Notes under the pieces: model-generated
Told to the model about the DNA's origin: nothing
What the model saw: only the letters and a program-made list of their open reading frames with translations
Databases searched by the model: none
Part shown: positions 26,157 to 34,781 of the stretch, piece by piece
Layout: each line of letters opens with the position of its first letter
Numbering within the stretch: the first letter of the stretch is position 1
NCBI GenBank assembly: GCA_965198725.1
Contig: CBDAPX010000001.1
Coordinates: forward strand, 1,612,001-1,676,000
Reading direction: 5' to 3'
DNA from: CBDAPX01 sp965198725
Lineage (GTDB): Bacteria; Pseudomonadota; Alphaproteobacteria; Rhodobacterales; Rhodobacteraceae
Length of the DNA: 64,000 nt
Position numbers and translations under genes: made by a program

Positions 26157-26386
26157 CGGCTTTCGACCCCGGCCTCTGGCTCTGGAGTGCGGGGTGTTGT
26201 CACGAAATGCGGTTGTTCGAGGACGCGCAGAGCTTCTGAAATCGATCCGCGCAGGCCGATCAGGTGATTGTACTGCGCATCACAACCTGAAACCGGTGTC
26301 GGGTAGCTGCGCAATTCATCCTGGATCAGGTGCTTTGCAATCTCGAGTTCGGCACGGGCGACCGTCATGCAGTCTTGATAGCTCAT
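26153..26386 (-). CDS. Small conserved-looking protein of unknown function (77 residues)
   Basis: Not recognised. It is a soluble, largely helical 77-residue protein (TVARAELEIAKHLIQDELRSYP, read in two halves) with two cysteines, C6 and C35, and a proline-rich tail. It is supported as real by a translational overlap (ATGA) with the hydroxyacid dehydrogenase downstream, a GAGCAGC sequence just before its ATG, and a palindromic operator 16 bp upstream. It could be a subunit or regulator of the dehydrogenase. Confidence 0.65.
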   Translation of the reverse strand: MSYQDCMTVARAELEIAKHLIQDELRSYPTPVSGCDAQYNHLIGLRGSISEALRVLEQPHFVTTPRTPEPEAGVESR

Positions 26387-26401
26387 ATGCTGCTCCTGAA
26401 A

Positions 26402-26421
26402 TTGTATACCGTGGTATACTA
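26402..26421. promoter_or_regulatory. Second GntR-like operator
   Basis: TTGTATACC-GT-GGTATACTA, with 7-bp perfect inner arms (GTATACC/GGTATAC). It matches the 23499 site in 14 of 20 positions with the same TTGTAT-N8-ATAC layout. It lies 16 bp before the 77-residue protein gene, suggesting the same GntR regulator. Confidence 0.65.
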
Positions 26422-26428
26422 TAGTGCA

Positions 26429-27523
26429 CTACGCCTTACCTGACCATACATTTGTTGGGACGAACACCTCTCCTGCCGCCAGTTTGCGCGCGGTTCTGAC
26501 CAAGCCGGCTGAGATCAGGTCAAAATCGTTGCCGGCGGTCCCATGTTCCACCACGACATGCAGTTGTCCCATCGGATGTTCGAGCGACAGTTGCGCCGGC
26601 GAGGGCATATCGCGCGGCAGAATACCGTGCGCCACCGTGTCAGGGCACAAGAGACAGGCGCTGAGGCATTGGGACCCGGTTACGGCAAGGCTGGGGTGAC
26701 AATTCCACGGCATGAAATATCGCGTGGCCGCCGATCCGCCGTCCTTGGCCGGGGCGACAAGGCCAAATTTGGGGGCAACAGACTTGGATACATCACCCAT
26801 GCCCATCATCTCTCCGGCCTTGATACGGATGGGTTCCATGCGGTCGTAAAACGCCCGGTTTTCATCCAGCTCTGCGGCGGTTTCATAGCCGGTCAATCCA
26901 AAGTCCGCAGCGCGCGCGATCACCATCGGCATAGCAACATCAACACAAGACACCTCGATCCCGTCGATCACATCAATGCGGTTGCCGGTGGGAAACATCG
27001 ACCCTGTGGCGCCGCCGACCACATCCATGAACAAAAGCTCAATCGGCGCGGCGGTGCCCGGCACACCGTCAATGGCGGCATCACCGTCATAGACCACGGC
27101 ACCATCGCGGGTTTGCACGCGCGAGATAACACGGGCACCGGTATTGACGGCGCGGATTTTGACCTCTGTCAGATCTCCGGTCGGTGCGATCAGCCCCATT
27201 TCAATGGCGGCCGGGCCCACGCCGACAAGAATATTGCCGCAGGTGGGTTTGAAGTCGACCAAACCATCTTCGACGCTGACTTGCGCAAAGAAGTAATCAA
27301 CATCCGCCCAGTCATCGTCCGACGCGGACAGCATGGCGACTTTTGTGGTGACCGCGACACCGCCGCCGATCCCGTCGATGTTTTGTGGATGGCCAGAGCC
27401 GATCATCGACACCAAAACCCGGGCGAGTGTGTCCCGATCTTCGGGCAACGCACCGCGATGCAGGTAGGGTCCGCGGGATGTGCCGCCGCGCATGAAGAGA
27501 AAAGGGATGGCTGTCTGGGTCAT
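26429..27523 (-). CDS. PrpF-family isomerase/tautomerase
   Basis: A 364-residue protein of the PrpF fold (diaminopimelate-epimerase-like). Members isomerise 2-methyl-aconitate or aconitate, or tautomerise 4-oxalomesaconate, without cofactor. The start MTQTAIPFLFMRGGTSRGPYLHRG (read in two parts) is diagnostic, and further family blocks are CGNILVGVGPAAIEMGLI and FPTGNRIDVIDG. ATG 27523 overlaps the stop of the dehydrogenase upstream (ATGA); a start at 27625 would lie deep in that gene. With a tricarboxylate carrier and a TcuA-like enzyme nearby, an aconitate-type substrate is likely. Confidence 0.83.
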   Translation of the reverse strand: MTQTAIPFLFMRGGTSRGPYLHRGALPEDRDTLARVLVSMIGSGHPQNIDGIGGGVAVTTKVAMLSASDDDWADVDYFFAQVSVEDGLVDFKPTCGNILVGVGPAAIEMGLIAPTGDLTEVKIRAVNTGARVISRVQTRDGAVVYDGDAAIDGVPGTAAPIELLFMDVVGGATGSMFPTGNRIDVIDGIEVSCVDVAMPMVIARAADFGLTGYETAAELDENRAFYDRMEPIRIKAGEMMGMGDVSKSVAPKFGLVAPAKDGGSAATRYFMPWNCHPSLAVTGSQCLSACLLCPDTVAHGILPRDMPSPAQLSLEHPMGQLHVVVEHGTAGNDFDLISAGLVRTARKLAAGEVFVPTNVWSGKA

Positions 27524-28587
27524 GATGCGCCCTTTGCAATGTGGTGGATCAGTGTTTGGGTGAACGCCTGGGTGCCAAGTGCGCCGCCAAGGTCGCGCGT
27601 GCGTGTGGCAGACGCCGCGAGGCATGCGCCAAGCGCTTGGATGATCTGATCGGCGGCAGTGTTCTGCTTGAAATGCCGCAGCAACATGGCCAGCGACAGG
27701 ATCATCGATGTCGGGTTTGCCGCGTCTTGCCCGGCAATGTCGGGTGCCGATCCATGCTGTGCCTGCGCCGCAACTGCATCCGGTCCAACATTCAAGGACC
27801 CGGCAAGGCCCAAGCCGCCGCTCAGTTCCGATGCAAGGTCTGACAGGATGTCGCCAAACATGTTCGTGGTGACCAAGACGTCGAACCGGTCCGGTTCCCG
27901 CACCAGATGCGCGGCGGCGGCGTCGACCAGCATTTCATCATAGGTGATCTCTGGGTGACGCTCGGCAACGCGGCGCACGCAGTCGAGAAACAGACCGTCA
28001 GACAGGCGCATCACGTTCGCCTTGTGGATGGCCGTCACCTTTCGGGCATGCCGCGTTTCGGCCAAGGCAAAAGCGGCCTCTGCGATGCGAAGGCTTGCCT
28101 TTTCGGTGACCTTGCGCACCGCCAGCGCGATGCCGGGTTCAGGAGAGAACTCACCCCCCCCGGCAAACATGTTGCGGTCGGCATAAAACCCTTCAAGGTT
28201 TTCACGCACCACGATCAGGTCGAGTGGACGGCGCGCGGGGGCATCGATACCCGGCCAAAGGCGGGCGGGTCGGATATTAGCATAAAGCTCCAAGTTGCGC
28301 CGCAAGACGCCCGATGGATTTAGCCCGCCTTCCTCGCGTGGCGGGTAAGCGTTGTGGGATACAGGCCCCAGCAAAACACCGTCCGCCGCTTTGGCTGCTA
28401 CTATGACGGTGTCCGGGATGGTCGTTCCGTCGGTCTTGAGCGCGGCAAAACCGATTGCCGCGCGTTCGACGGACAGCTCGCAGGTCAGAGCCGGGCGAAC
28501 CGCCTCTAACACCGCTATGGTGGCTGCCATGATCTCGGGGTCGATGCCGTCCCCGTCCAGCTGCAACAGCTTCAGGTCAGGGGCCAT
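27520..28587 (-). CDS. Isocitrate/isopropylmalate dehydrogenase family protein
   Basis: A 355-residue beta-decarboxylating dehydrogenase. Family marks are the start LLQLDGDGIDPEIM, the substrate-binding region ANIRPAR and VVRENLEGFYAD, the lysine in IHKANVMRLSDGLF, the metal-binding aspartates in TTNMFGDILSDLASEL, and the cofactor loop HGSAPDIAGQDAANP. It is not an obvious LeuB or Icd; relatives act on tartrate, 3-substituted malates or homoisocitrate. It overlaps the TctAB gene by 16 bp and the PrpF gene by 4 bp, so it is part of one carboxylate operon. Confidence 0.87.
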   Translation of the reverse strand: MAPDLKLLQLDGDGIDPEIMAATIAVLEAVRPALTCELSVERAAIGFAALKTDGTTIPDTVIVAAKAADGVLLGPVSHNAYPPREEGGLNPSGVLRRNLELYANIRPARLWPGIDAPARRPLDLIVVRENLEGFYADRNMFAGGGEFSPEPGIALAVRKVTEKASLRIAEAAFALAETRHARKVTAIHKANVMRLSDGLFLDCVRRVAERHPEITYDEMLVDAAAAHLVREPDRFDVLVTTNMFGDILSDLASELSGGLGLAGSLNVGPDAVAAQAQHGSAPDIAGQDAANPTSMILSLAMLLRHFKQNTAADQIIQALGACLAASATRTRDLGGALGTQAFTQTLIHHIAKGAS

Positions 28588-30599
28588 GGCAGATCAACGA
28601 ATGACTGCAACAGACCAGGCGGGAAGTCGCGGTTCAAAAGCCCTGCCATAAACAGCATGAACCCAATGCCCACGGCTGTGTAAAGTGCGGCAAAGCCCCA
28701 GCCACGCCCGGCCCGGAAGCGGATGAACAAGAACAGAAACACCCCAAGCGCAAGGATAAAGCCAACCAGTGAGGTCAGGATCAAGAGCCCCGCAAACCAG
28801 GCCAGCGTCGACCAAAGGCCATAGCTGTTGTCTTCATCATCCCGCGCGTCCCGGTCCGCAAAGAGCGGATGGGTTTCCGGGCGCAACATCATCTGCACCA
28901 AGAGGATCAGCGCCCCAACAATAGCCACGCCCGACACGAATTTCGGGAACACGCGGTCGGCCGCGGCGTAATCGGGGATCATGGCCGCGTTGGTGTAGGC
29001 GATGACCAGATAGGCCAGCACAGCCAAAAGAAAGATCATCGGCGCACGTTTGTGACCGGCGTCCACTGCCCCTTCGGCCATGATCGTCTTGGCTTGGCGC
29101 AAACCAACAACAACCGAGATCACTGTGATGATCAGCAACACGATGACGATGGGCGAAAAGATATAGTCAATGCCTTCCTCAAAGCTTTTGCGGAACCGCG
29201 ATTGGGCGATTTGCACGGCCTGGTTGGCGTAGGTTTCTGCGGGGTTGGACAGAACAAACCCGATCAAAAAGGCCGGGCGCGACCAGTCAAACCGGCGCAT
29301 CATGATCCCCAAAAGGCCGATGGCAAAGAGGGCCACAAGGTCCATCAGGTTCTGGCCGGACTGGAACGCGGCAAAGCTGATGATCATGAAAAGGAACGGT
29401 GCCAACAGGCTGAACGGAATTGTGGTCAGGCGCGCAATGCCGCCCGAGGCCGCGATACAGATCAAGGTGCCAACGACGTTGGCCAGCGCCAGCAGCCAGA
29501 CGATGGCATAAGTGATGTCGAGGTTGTTTTTGAGCATCGAGGGTCCTACCTCGATATTACCCGACCCTAAGAGCGCGATGGCGCCGATAAAGATCGCCAT
29601 CGATCCCGAACCGGGAATGCCAAAGAGCAAGGTGGGCACCAGCCCGCCGCCTTCCTTGGCGTTGTTCGAACTTTCGGGCCCGATCACGCCGCGAATTTCG
29701 CCCGAACCAAATTTGGACTTGTCCTTGGTGGTCTGAACTGAATGGCCATACGCAATCCAGTCGACAACCGAACCACCCAGGCCCGGGATCACGCCGACAA
29801 CCACGCCGATGATCGAACAGCGCATCGACAGCCAGATGTTGGTGAACCAGTCGGACACGCCCTTGGTCCAGCCACCGCCCAATGGTGAGCGGTCCGAGAT
29901 TGACCGGTCCTGCCGCAACAGGGCGACGATTTCCGGGATCGCAAAGATGCCAAGGCCGACAATGACCAGCTTCAGGCCATCCACCAGATAAGGCATGTCA
30001 TAGGTTGCCATGCGCAGCTCACCCGCGCTGTCTCCTTCACCGATGGTGCCGATCATCATGCCGAGACCGGCCGCGACGATGCCTTTGATGGCGACGCGTC
30101 CGGCGAGGATGCCGACCATCGACAGGCCAAAAATCGTGATCATCAACAGCTCTGGTGTGCGGAACTCCAGAACGATGGGGCGCGCAACAAGAATGAAAAC
30201 CGTCAGGAACGTTGCGCCGACCAGACCGCCGAACAGGGATGACGCAAACGCCGCAGACAAGGCGCGCGCGGCCTCGCCCTTCTTGGCCATGGGGAACCCG
30301 TCAAGCACAGTGGCTTGTGACGCCGAAGACCCGGGAATACCCATCAGGACCGAGGCAAACGTGTCGGATGTCGGAACAACCGCCACCATCCCGATCATCA
30401 GGGCAAGGCCCAGCACAGGGTCCATGCCGAACATGAACGGCAAGAGCAAAGACAGTCCGGCGATGCCGCCGAGGCCAGGAAAGACACCAATGCACAGGCC
30501 CATAACGACGCCCAACACCAGATATCCCAGAACGATAGGTTGCAAAATGAGACCCGCTGCGTCCCCGAGGGCGGGAAGAGCGACCGACAGAATGTCCAT
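28572..30599 (-). CDS. TTT transporter membrane protein, TctA-TctB fusion
   Basis: A 675-residue membrane protein. Residues 1 to about 500 are the large TctA subunit, with paired signature regions GVFPGLGGIAGLSLLLPFMFG near residue 40 and GVIPGLGGSVVDWIAYG near 275, and IPGSSASQATVLDGFP and FGIPGSGSMAIFIGA between and after them. Residues from about 530 to the end form a four-helix TctB-like small subunit. TctA and TctB are normally separate, as in the second TTT system here. It takes up a di/tricarboxylate with the TctC receptor. An intrinsic terminator separates it from tctC. Confidence 0.88.
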   Translation of the reverse strand: MDILSVALPALGDAAGLILQPIVLGYLVLGVVMGLCIGVFPGLGGIAGLSLLLPFMFGMDPVLGLALMIGMVAVVPTSDTFASVLMGIPGSSASQATVLDGFPMAKKGEAARALSAAFASSLFGGLVGATFLTVFILVARPIVLEFRTPELLMITIFGLSMVGILAGRVAIKGIVAAGLGMMIGTIGEGDSAGELRMATYDMPYLVDGLKLVIVGLGIFAIPEIVALLRQDRSISDRSPLGGGWTKGVSDWFTNIWLSMRCSIIGVVVGVIPGLGGSVVDWIAYGHSVQTTKDKSKFGSGEIRGVIGPESSNNAKEGGGLVPTLLFGIPGSGSMAIFIGAIALLGSGNIEVGPSMLKNNLDITYAIVWLLALANVVGTLICIAASGGIARLTTIPFSLLAPFLFMIISFAAFQSGQNLMDLVALFAIGLLGIMMRRFDWSRPAFLIGFVLSNPAETYANQAVQIAQSRFRKSFEEGIDYIFSPIVIVLLIITVISVVVGLRQAKTIMAEGAVDAGHKRAPMIFLLAVLAYLVIAYTNAAMIPDYAAADRVFPKFVSGVAIVGALILLVQMMLRPETHPLFADRDARDDEDNSYGLWSTLAWFAGLLILTSLVGFILALGVFLFLFIRFRAGRGWGFAALYTAVGIGFMLFMAGLLNRDFPPGLLQSFVDLPWPLT

Positions 30600-30623
30600 G
30601 GCCTTAGCTTTCGGTAGGAATTG

Positions 30624-30655
30624 AAAAAACCCCGACCGCGGATGCGCGGTCGGGG
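30624..30655 (-). terminator. Terminator between tctC and the TctAB fusion
   Basis: 11-bp perfect stem CCCCGACCGCG (30630-30640) with CGCGGTCGGGG (30645-30655), loop GATG. Six A at 30624-30629 give a U6 tail on the minus strand. It probably makes most transcripts stop after tctC, giving excess receptor. Confidence 0.9.
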
Positions 30656-30665
30656 TGGAAAGTGC

Positions 30666-31772
30666 TTACTTCAGCGAAACGCCGTAGCGGTATTTCAACC
30701 AGCCAACAACAAACGCTTTGGCACCATCAGGAACTTGGGTGGCGCTGGCCATCGCACCGGCAGCTTCGTCGCCCGTCATCTGCGGGTAAACGCCCAGGCG
30801 GCCGCCCGAGATTTCGGCAAAGTCGGCGCGTGCTTTGATGGCTTCAAACGCTTTGGTGTAGGTCACCATCGCGTCCGCCGATGCGCCCGCTGGCAGGAAC
30901 ACCATTTTCTGGGCCGGGAAGCCTGCAACAAAGAACGCTTTCCACGCATCCCACTGTTCGCCACTTGTTTCGCAGCCATCGGTTGCGTCACAGACCTCTT
31001 TGAAGGTTGGCATATCTGGGAAGGTAGGGTCGCGCACGATGTTGCCATCTGCGTCCAGAGCACCCCAGCTCATCATCGGAACGGCGGAACCGTCTTCGAC
31101 CAGTGGTGTCACGCCCTTCAGATACGACGAGGACGTCTGATAATCGATATTGGCTTCGCCGCGTTCGAACATCAGGCGACCATCACCGCGGCCCTTGATG
31201 CCAAAGACCGGCTCAACATTCAGGCCCAGCATTTCCCATGCGAGCAACGGCACGAGGTCCAGACGGGTTGCACCTTGCGAGCCATAGATGAAGTCCGTGT
31301 CACGCAGCGCGGAGGCATCCATGCCGTCCATTTTTGCGGCCAGATCCGGCGGCAGATAGGCGACACCACCGGTGCCGGATGCCAGCACGACATTCCAATC
31401 GTTGTATTCATAGCGCACGCGCGGATCGCCCAGCAGATACGGGAACTGTGTGGACCCGGACGAGCCAAAGATCAGTGTGCCGTCTTCGTAGCTTTGGCTT
31501 TGGAACCAGTTTGCGCCTTTGGTCGAACCTGCACCTGGCATGAATTTGACAACAACGGTCGGCTGACCCGGCAGAGCTTCGCTCAGCAGCGGGGCATAGA
31601 AGTTGGCCCATTTGGCCGAACCACCGGTTTCCGAGAACGGGATAACCCACTCAACAGTTTTGCCTTCCAAATCGATGCCGTGACCGCCGGCATTTGCGTT
31701 TGTGGCAAAGGTCGCCGCAGCAGCCGCCACAAGCCCCATGGCCACGCGACGCGTGGTGTTCATAATGGTCAT
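30666..31772 (-). CDS. tctC: TTT transporter periplasmic receptor
   Basis: A 368-residue TctC/Bug-family solute receptor. The signal peptide (residues 1-28, ending NANA) is followed by GKTVEWVIPFSETGGSAKWANF, shown here in part, and the family block MPGAGSTKGANWF. It is somewhat longer than usual Bug proteins (about 320), with a cysteine pair CDATDGC near residue 265 that may form a disulfide. The ATG at 31772 follows GGGAGG. It is the first gene of the carboxylate operon and is divergent from the tctDE two-component genes. Confidence 0.9.
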   Translation of the reverse strand: MTIMNTTRRVAMGLVAAAAATFATNANAGGHGIDLEGKTVEWVIPFSETGGSAKWANFYAPLLSEALPGQPTVVVKFMPGAGSTKGANWFQSQSYEDGTLIFGSSGSTQFPYLLGDPRVRYEYNDWNVVLASGTGGVAYLPPDLAAKMDGMDASALRDTDFIYGSQGATRLDLVPLLAWEMLGLNVEPVFGIKGRGDGRLMFERGEANIDYQTSSSYLKGVTPLVEDGSAVPMMSWGALDADGNIVRDPTFPDMPTFKEVCDATDGCETSGEQWDAWKAFFVAGFPAQKMVFLPAGASADAMVTYTKAFEAIKARADFAEISGGRLGVYPQMTGDEAAGAMASATQVPDGAKAFVVGWLKYRYGVSLK

Positions 31773-31844
31773 GTTTTCCTCCCAGACTTCGGCGCTGACA
31801 TGCGCACGAAATTCGTTTGTGCCGAGCTGATTCCCGGCCTCACA

Positions 31845-31885
31845 CCTTCATTTTTTGCGCATGAAGCTTGCACCAAGCCTTCATT
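31845..31885. promoter_or_regulatory. Direct repeats, candidate TctD binding sites
   Basis: CCTTCATT occurs at 31845-31852 and 31878-31885, 33 bp (three helical turns) apart, each followed closely by GCGC. They lie between tctC and tctD, as expected for an OmpR-type response regulator controlling tctC. Confidence 0.5.
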
Positions 31886-31903
31886 GGCGCAAAAAACTTA
31901 GGC

Positions 31904-32572
31904 ATGCGGATATTGGTCGTCGAAGATAACCACAGCCTTCGGAAAGGCATTTCCTATCGTCTGAACGATGATGGGCATGCGGTGGATATGCTGGACAATG
32001 GCGAGGATGCGGACGCGTTCTTGCAACGTGAAACCTGTGATCTAGTGATTCTGGATATCAACTTGCCGGGGCGTAACGGTCTGGAATTGTTGCAGGATAT
32101 GCGGCGTCGCAACGATCCGCGCCCGGTGATCCTGTTGACCGCACGGTCCACAACAGAGGATCGCGTGGCCGGTTTGGATGCTGGTGCGGACGACTATCTT
32201 GTAAAGCCGTTCGCGATGGATGAGTTGGCCGCGCGGGTCCGCGCTTTGGCTCGGAGGCGCGAGGTTGCGCCCCGGCGCAGTGTCGAACTGGGCCCGCTGA
32301 CGCTCGATCTTGAAACACCTCAGCTGCTGAGCGAGGAGGGCACGATGGATGTCCCGCGCAGAGAGTTGTCCGTTTTGATTGCGCTTGCCGAAGCCAAAGG
32401 AAACCCGGTGTCAAAGGAGCGCCTGTTGGACCAAGTTTATGGCGCCGGCAGCGCGACGGATGAAAAGGTGGTAGAAGTCTACGTTTCCCGATTGCGCAAG
32501 CGGTTGGGGCGGTACGGGGTCGCGATCAAGGTGCATCGCGGGATTGGCTATGCTCTGGTGGTGGGCGCTTGA
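31904..32572 (+). CDS. tctD: OmpR-family response regulator of the TTT system
   Basis: A 222-residue response regulator. Receiver domain: acidic pair E8/D9, phosphoacceptor D51 in VILDINLPGRNGL, and K in DYLVKPF. A winged-helix DNA-binding domain follows (VPRRELSVLIAL, EKVVEVYVSRLRKRLG, IGYALV). ATG 31904 starts exactly at the conserved MRILVVEDN; a TTG at 31868 is not needed. TctD activates tricarboxylate transport genes in Salmonella and relatives. It is coupled to the sensor gene by a TTGA overlap. Confidence 0.9.
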   Translation: MRILVVEDNHSLRKGISYRLNDDGHAVDMLDNGEDADAFLQRETCDLVILDINLPGRNGLELLQDMRRRNDPRPVILLTARSTTEDRVAGLDAGADDYLVKPFAMDELAARVRALARRREVAPRRSVELGPLTLDLETPQLLSEEGTMDVPRRELSVLIALAEAKGNPVSKERLLDQVYGAGSATDEKVVEVYVSRLRKRLGRYGVAIKVHRGIGYALVVGA

Positions 32573-33936
32573 AGAATACAGCGGCTTCTCTGCGGATGCG
32601 CCTGACGGCTATCATTCTCGGGCCACTGATGTGCGTGGCCGTTTTGGTGGGATTGTGGCAGCTCAACAATGCGCGCGCCACTGCGACAGATGTCTTTGAC
32701 CGCAGCCTGTTGTCCGCAGCCCTTGCTGTGGCCTATGACGTGGCGATTTCCGGTGGCGATGCGCTGTCCCCCCGAACGCGGGATATTCTGTCCGACACGT
32801 CAGGTGGACAGGTGTTTTACCACGTCTATGCCCCGGACGGCGTGATCGTGGCTGGATATGCAACGCCGCCTGTCGGCATTCCGCTCACTCCATCAGAAGT
32901 CTCCAGCCCCACCTTTTTCCAGGCCACTTATCTGGGGCGGTCCGTCAGCGGTGTGCGGTTGCAGAACCAAACGCAAATCGAAGGGTTTGCTGGCGTATTC
33001 ACAACCACCGTTTGGCAGGACACTGCGGTCCGGGCCGCATTTGTCCGTGATCTGGTCGTGCGGTCGCTGGTGACGATTTGTGGATTGATCGCGTCGCTGG
33101 CGTTGATCGTTTGGTTCGGTGTCAGTTTTGGGCTGCGACCCCTTTTGGATCTGGAAAGCGCCATCGCGCGGCGATCCAGCGATGAGTTGACCGCCATTCA
33201 AAGGGCTGTGCCGGTTGAAGTGGGCGGGATCGTACAGACGCTGAACCGTCTATTCGAACAGGTCTCGCGCAGCATGACCGAGCAATCCGAGTTTATTTCA
33301 AACGCAGCGCATCAGCTGCGCAATCCGATTGCGGGTGTCCTGGCCCTTGCCGAAGCAGTTCAATCCGCACCGAACGAACTAGAAGCCAAACGGCGGTCCC
33401 AAGATTTGTTGGAGGCAGCGCGGGAAACGGCGGATTTAAGCCAGAAACTGCTTTTGCTGGAACGAGCCAAGGCGATATCGCCGGTTTCGGCCTTTGAAAC
33501 CGTCGACCTTGGTGCGGCATTGGACGGATGGGTCCATGCGTTTCAAGAGATTGCGCCGGATGGCGTGTCCGTCACGGCCAATATCGACCCCGGACTCGGC
33601 CATTTGAAATGCGACCAACTGATGATGCGCGAGGCCTTGCGCAACCTCTTTGACAACGCGTTGCAACATGGTGGGGCGGACCTGAGCGAAATTCAGATTT
33701 CGGCAGAACGTTTTGGATCAGAGATCAAGATTTCCGTAACGGATGACGGCTCTGGTCTGTCGGATGCCGATATCACTGCCGCGCGCGAGCGGTTTCGTCA
33801 GATTGCGCCAACATCCGGCAGCGGTTTGGGCGTGTCTATCGTGGATGCCATCGTGCAGGGGCACGGCGGGGCCTTTACCTTGACCGGGTTGGCCAAGGGG
33901 TTACGCGCGGACATTCGATTGCCGGTGACAGCTTAG
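32569..33936 (+). CDS. tctE: Sensor histidine kinase of the TTT system
   Basis: A 455-residue membrane sensor kinase. TM1 is at about residues 10-30, a periplasmic TctE-type sensor domain covers about 31-160 (DRSLLSAALAVAYDV, VSGVRLQNQTQIEGF), and TM2 is near 168-188. A HAMP-like linker, the H-box NAAHQLRNPIAG and an ATPase domain (NLFDNALQHG, DDGSGL, GSGLGVSIVDAI) follow. The start is a TTG overlapping the tctD stop; an ATG at 32596 is an alternative. It presumably detects the external carboxylate and phosphorylates TctD. Its stop overlaps the convergent hydrolase stop. Confidence 0.88.
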   Translation: MKNTAASLRMRLTAIILGPLMCVAVLVGLWQLNNARATATDVFDRSLLSAALAVAYDVAISGGDALSPRTRDILSDTSGGQVFYHVYAPDGVIVAGYATPPVGIPLTPSEVSSPTFFQATYLGRSVSGVRLQNQTQIEGFAGVFTTTVWQDTAVRAAFVRDLVVRSLVTICGLIASLALIVWFGVSFGLRPLLDLESAIARRSSDELTAIQRAVPVEVGGIVQTLNRLFEQVSRSMTEQSEFISNAAHQLRNPIAGVLALAEAVQSAPNELEAKRRSQDLLEAARETADLSQKLLLLERAKAISPVSAFETVDLGAALDGWVHAFQEIAPDGVSVTANIDPGLGHLKCDQLMMREALRNLFDNALQHGGADLSEIQISAERFGSEIKISVTDDGSGLSDADITAARERFRQIAPTSGSGLGVSIVDAIVQGHGGAFTLTGLAKGLRADIRLPVTA

Positions 33937-34781
33937 ATTTCATAGACATCCAGGTCTTCGGCGATCCCGGCCTCACCTGAAAATCCGGCGGCCAGTTCCG
34001 CCTGAGCGCCAGCATGGCCCAGATCACTGTCCATATGAATGCGGAAATGGCTCAGACGCAGGCGCTTCACCCCGATCCGTTCGGCCATTTCGGCAATAAG
34101 CTGCGACGTCGGGGATTTAGCCGCTATCGCGGCGTGCACGTTGTCGGTGGACAAGCGATAACACCAGTGGATCATGAAATCGGCGTCTTTTGCCAAGGTT
34201 TCGAGGTCGTCACACAGCCCGGCATCCCCGGAATAGACGAATTTCTTCCCCTCGGCCTCTACCGCGAAAGCCATACAGTCAAAGAACGGCTGCGCGTGTG
34301 GCACCGAACAGCTGGTCAGTGACCACCCATCCCCTTGGTATGAAAACCCAGGGGCAATGACGGTCACCTCTGGTGCGGGCCAGGGGCGGGGCAGGGTGCC
34401 GCCGCGGTCGACCCATACCTGTTGGCTGCCTGCAAACTCCGTGCGGGCAATCAGGTCAGGGGCCAAAACGCCATCCCGCCCGAAATACAGTTCCGTCTGA
34501 CGATCGATTGGCGCAGGCCCCCAGACTTTCAAAGGTGCGCCGCCTTCGTCCCACGCGGCATGCACAAGTCGCGCGTAATCCATCATGTGATCGCTGTGCA
34601 GATGCGATAGGAAAAGATGCGTGACGTCGGACGGCAGATATCCCGCTTGCAAAAGGTTGTCGAAGACACCGCCGCCAACGTCGAACAGGATTTTGTCTGC
34701 TCCGATTTCCAACAAATACCCCGATGAGGCGCGGCGCACATAAGCTTCGGGCGATCCAGAGCCCAGAACGGTCAGTTTCAT
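33933..34781 (-). CDS. Metallo-beta-lactamase-fold hydrolase
   Basis: A 282-residue cytoplasmic MBL-fold protein. The metal-binding motif is LFLSHLHSDHMMD (HxHxDH), with later ligands in SVPHAQPF, YSGDAG and LSHFRIHMD. It resembles RNase Z-like/arylsulfatase-type (AtsA) members of the superfamily rather than true beta-lactamases. It overlaps the sulfatase gene upstream (ATGA 34778-34781), so it likely acts on the product of that sulfatase, for example by opening a lactone or ester, or is itself a phospho/sulfo-ester hydrolase. Exact reaction unknown. Confidence 0.8.
   Translation of the reverse strand: MKLTVLGSGSPEAYVRRASSGYLLEIGADKILFDVGGGVFDNLLQAGYLPSDVTHLFLSHLHSDHMMDYARLVHAAWDEGGAPLKVWGPAPIDRQTELYFGRDGVLAPDLIARTEFAGSQQVWVDRGGTLPRPWPAPEVTVIAPGFSYQGDGWSLTSCSVPHAQPFFDCMAFAVEAEGKKFVYSGDAGLCDDLETLAKDADFMIHWCYRLSTDNVHAAIAAKSPTSQLIAEMAERIGVKRLRLSHFRIHMDSDLGHAGAQAELAAGFSGEAGIAEDLDVYEI

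Noticed and set aside
26543..27649. Plus-strand open frame of 368 codons opposite the PrpF gene
   Set aside because: Shadow frame; the minus-strand protein has clear PrpF motifs and translational coupling.
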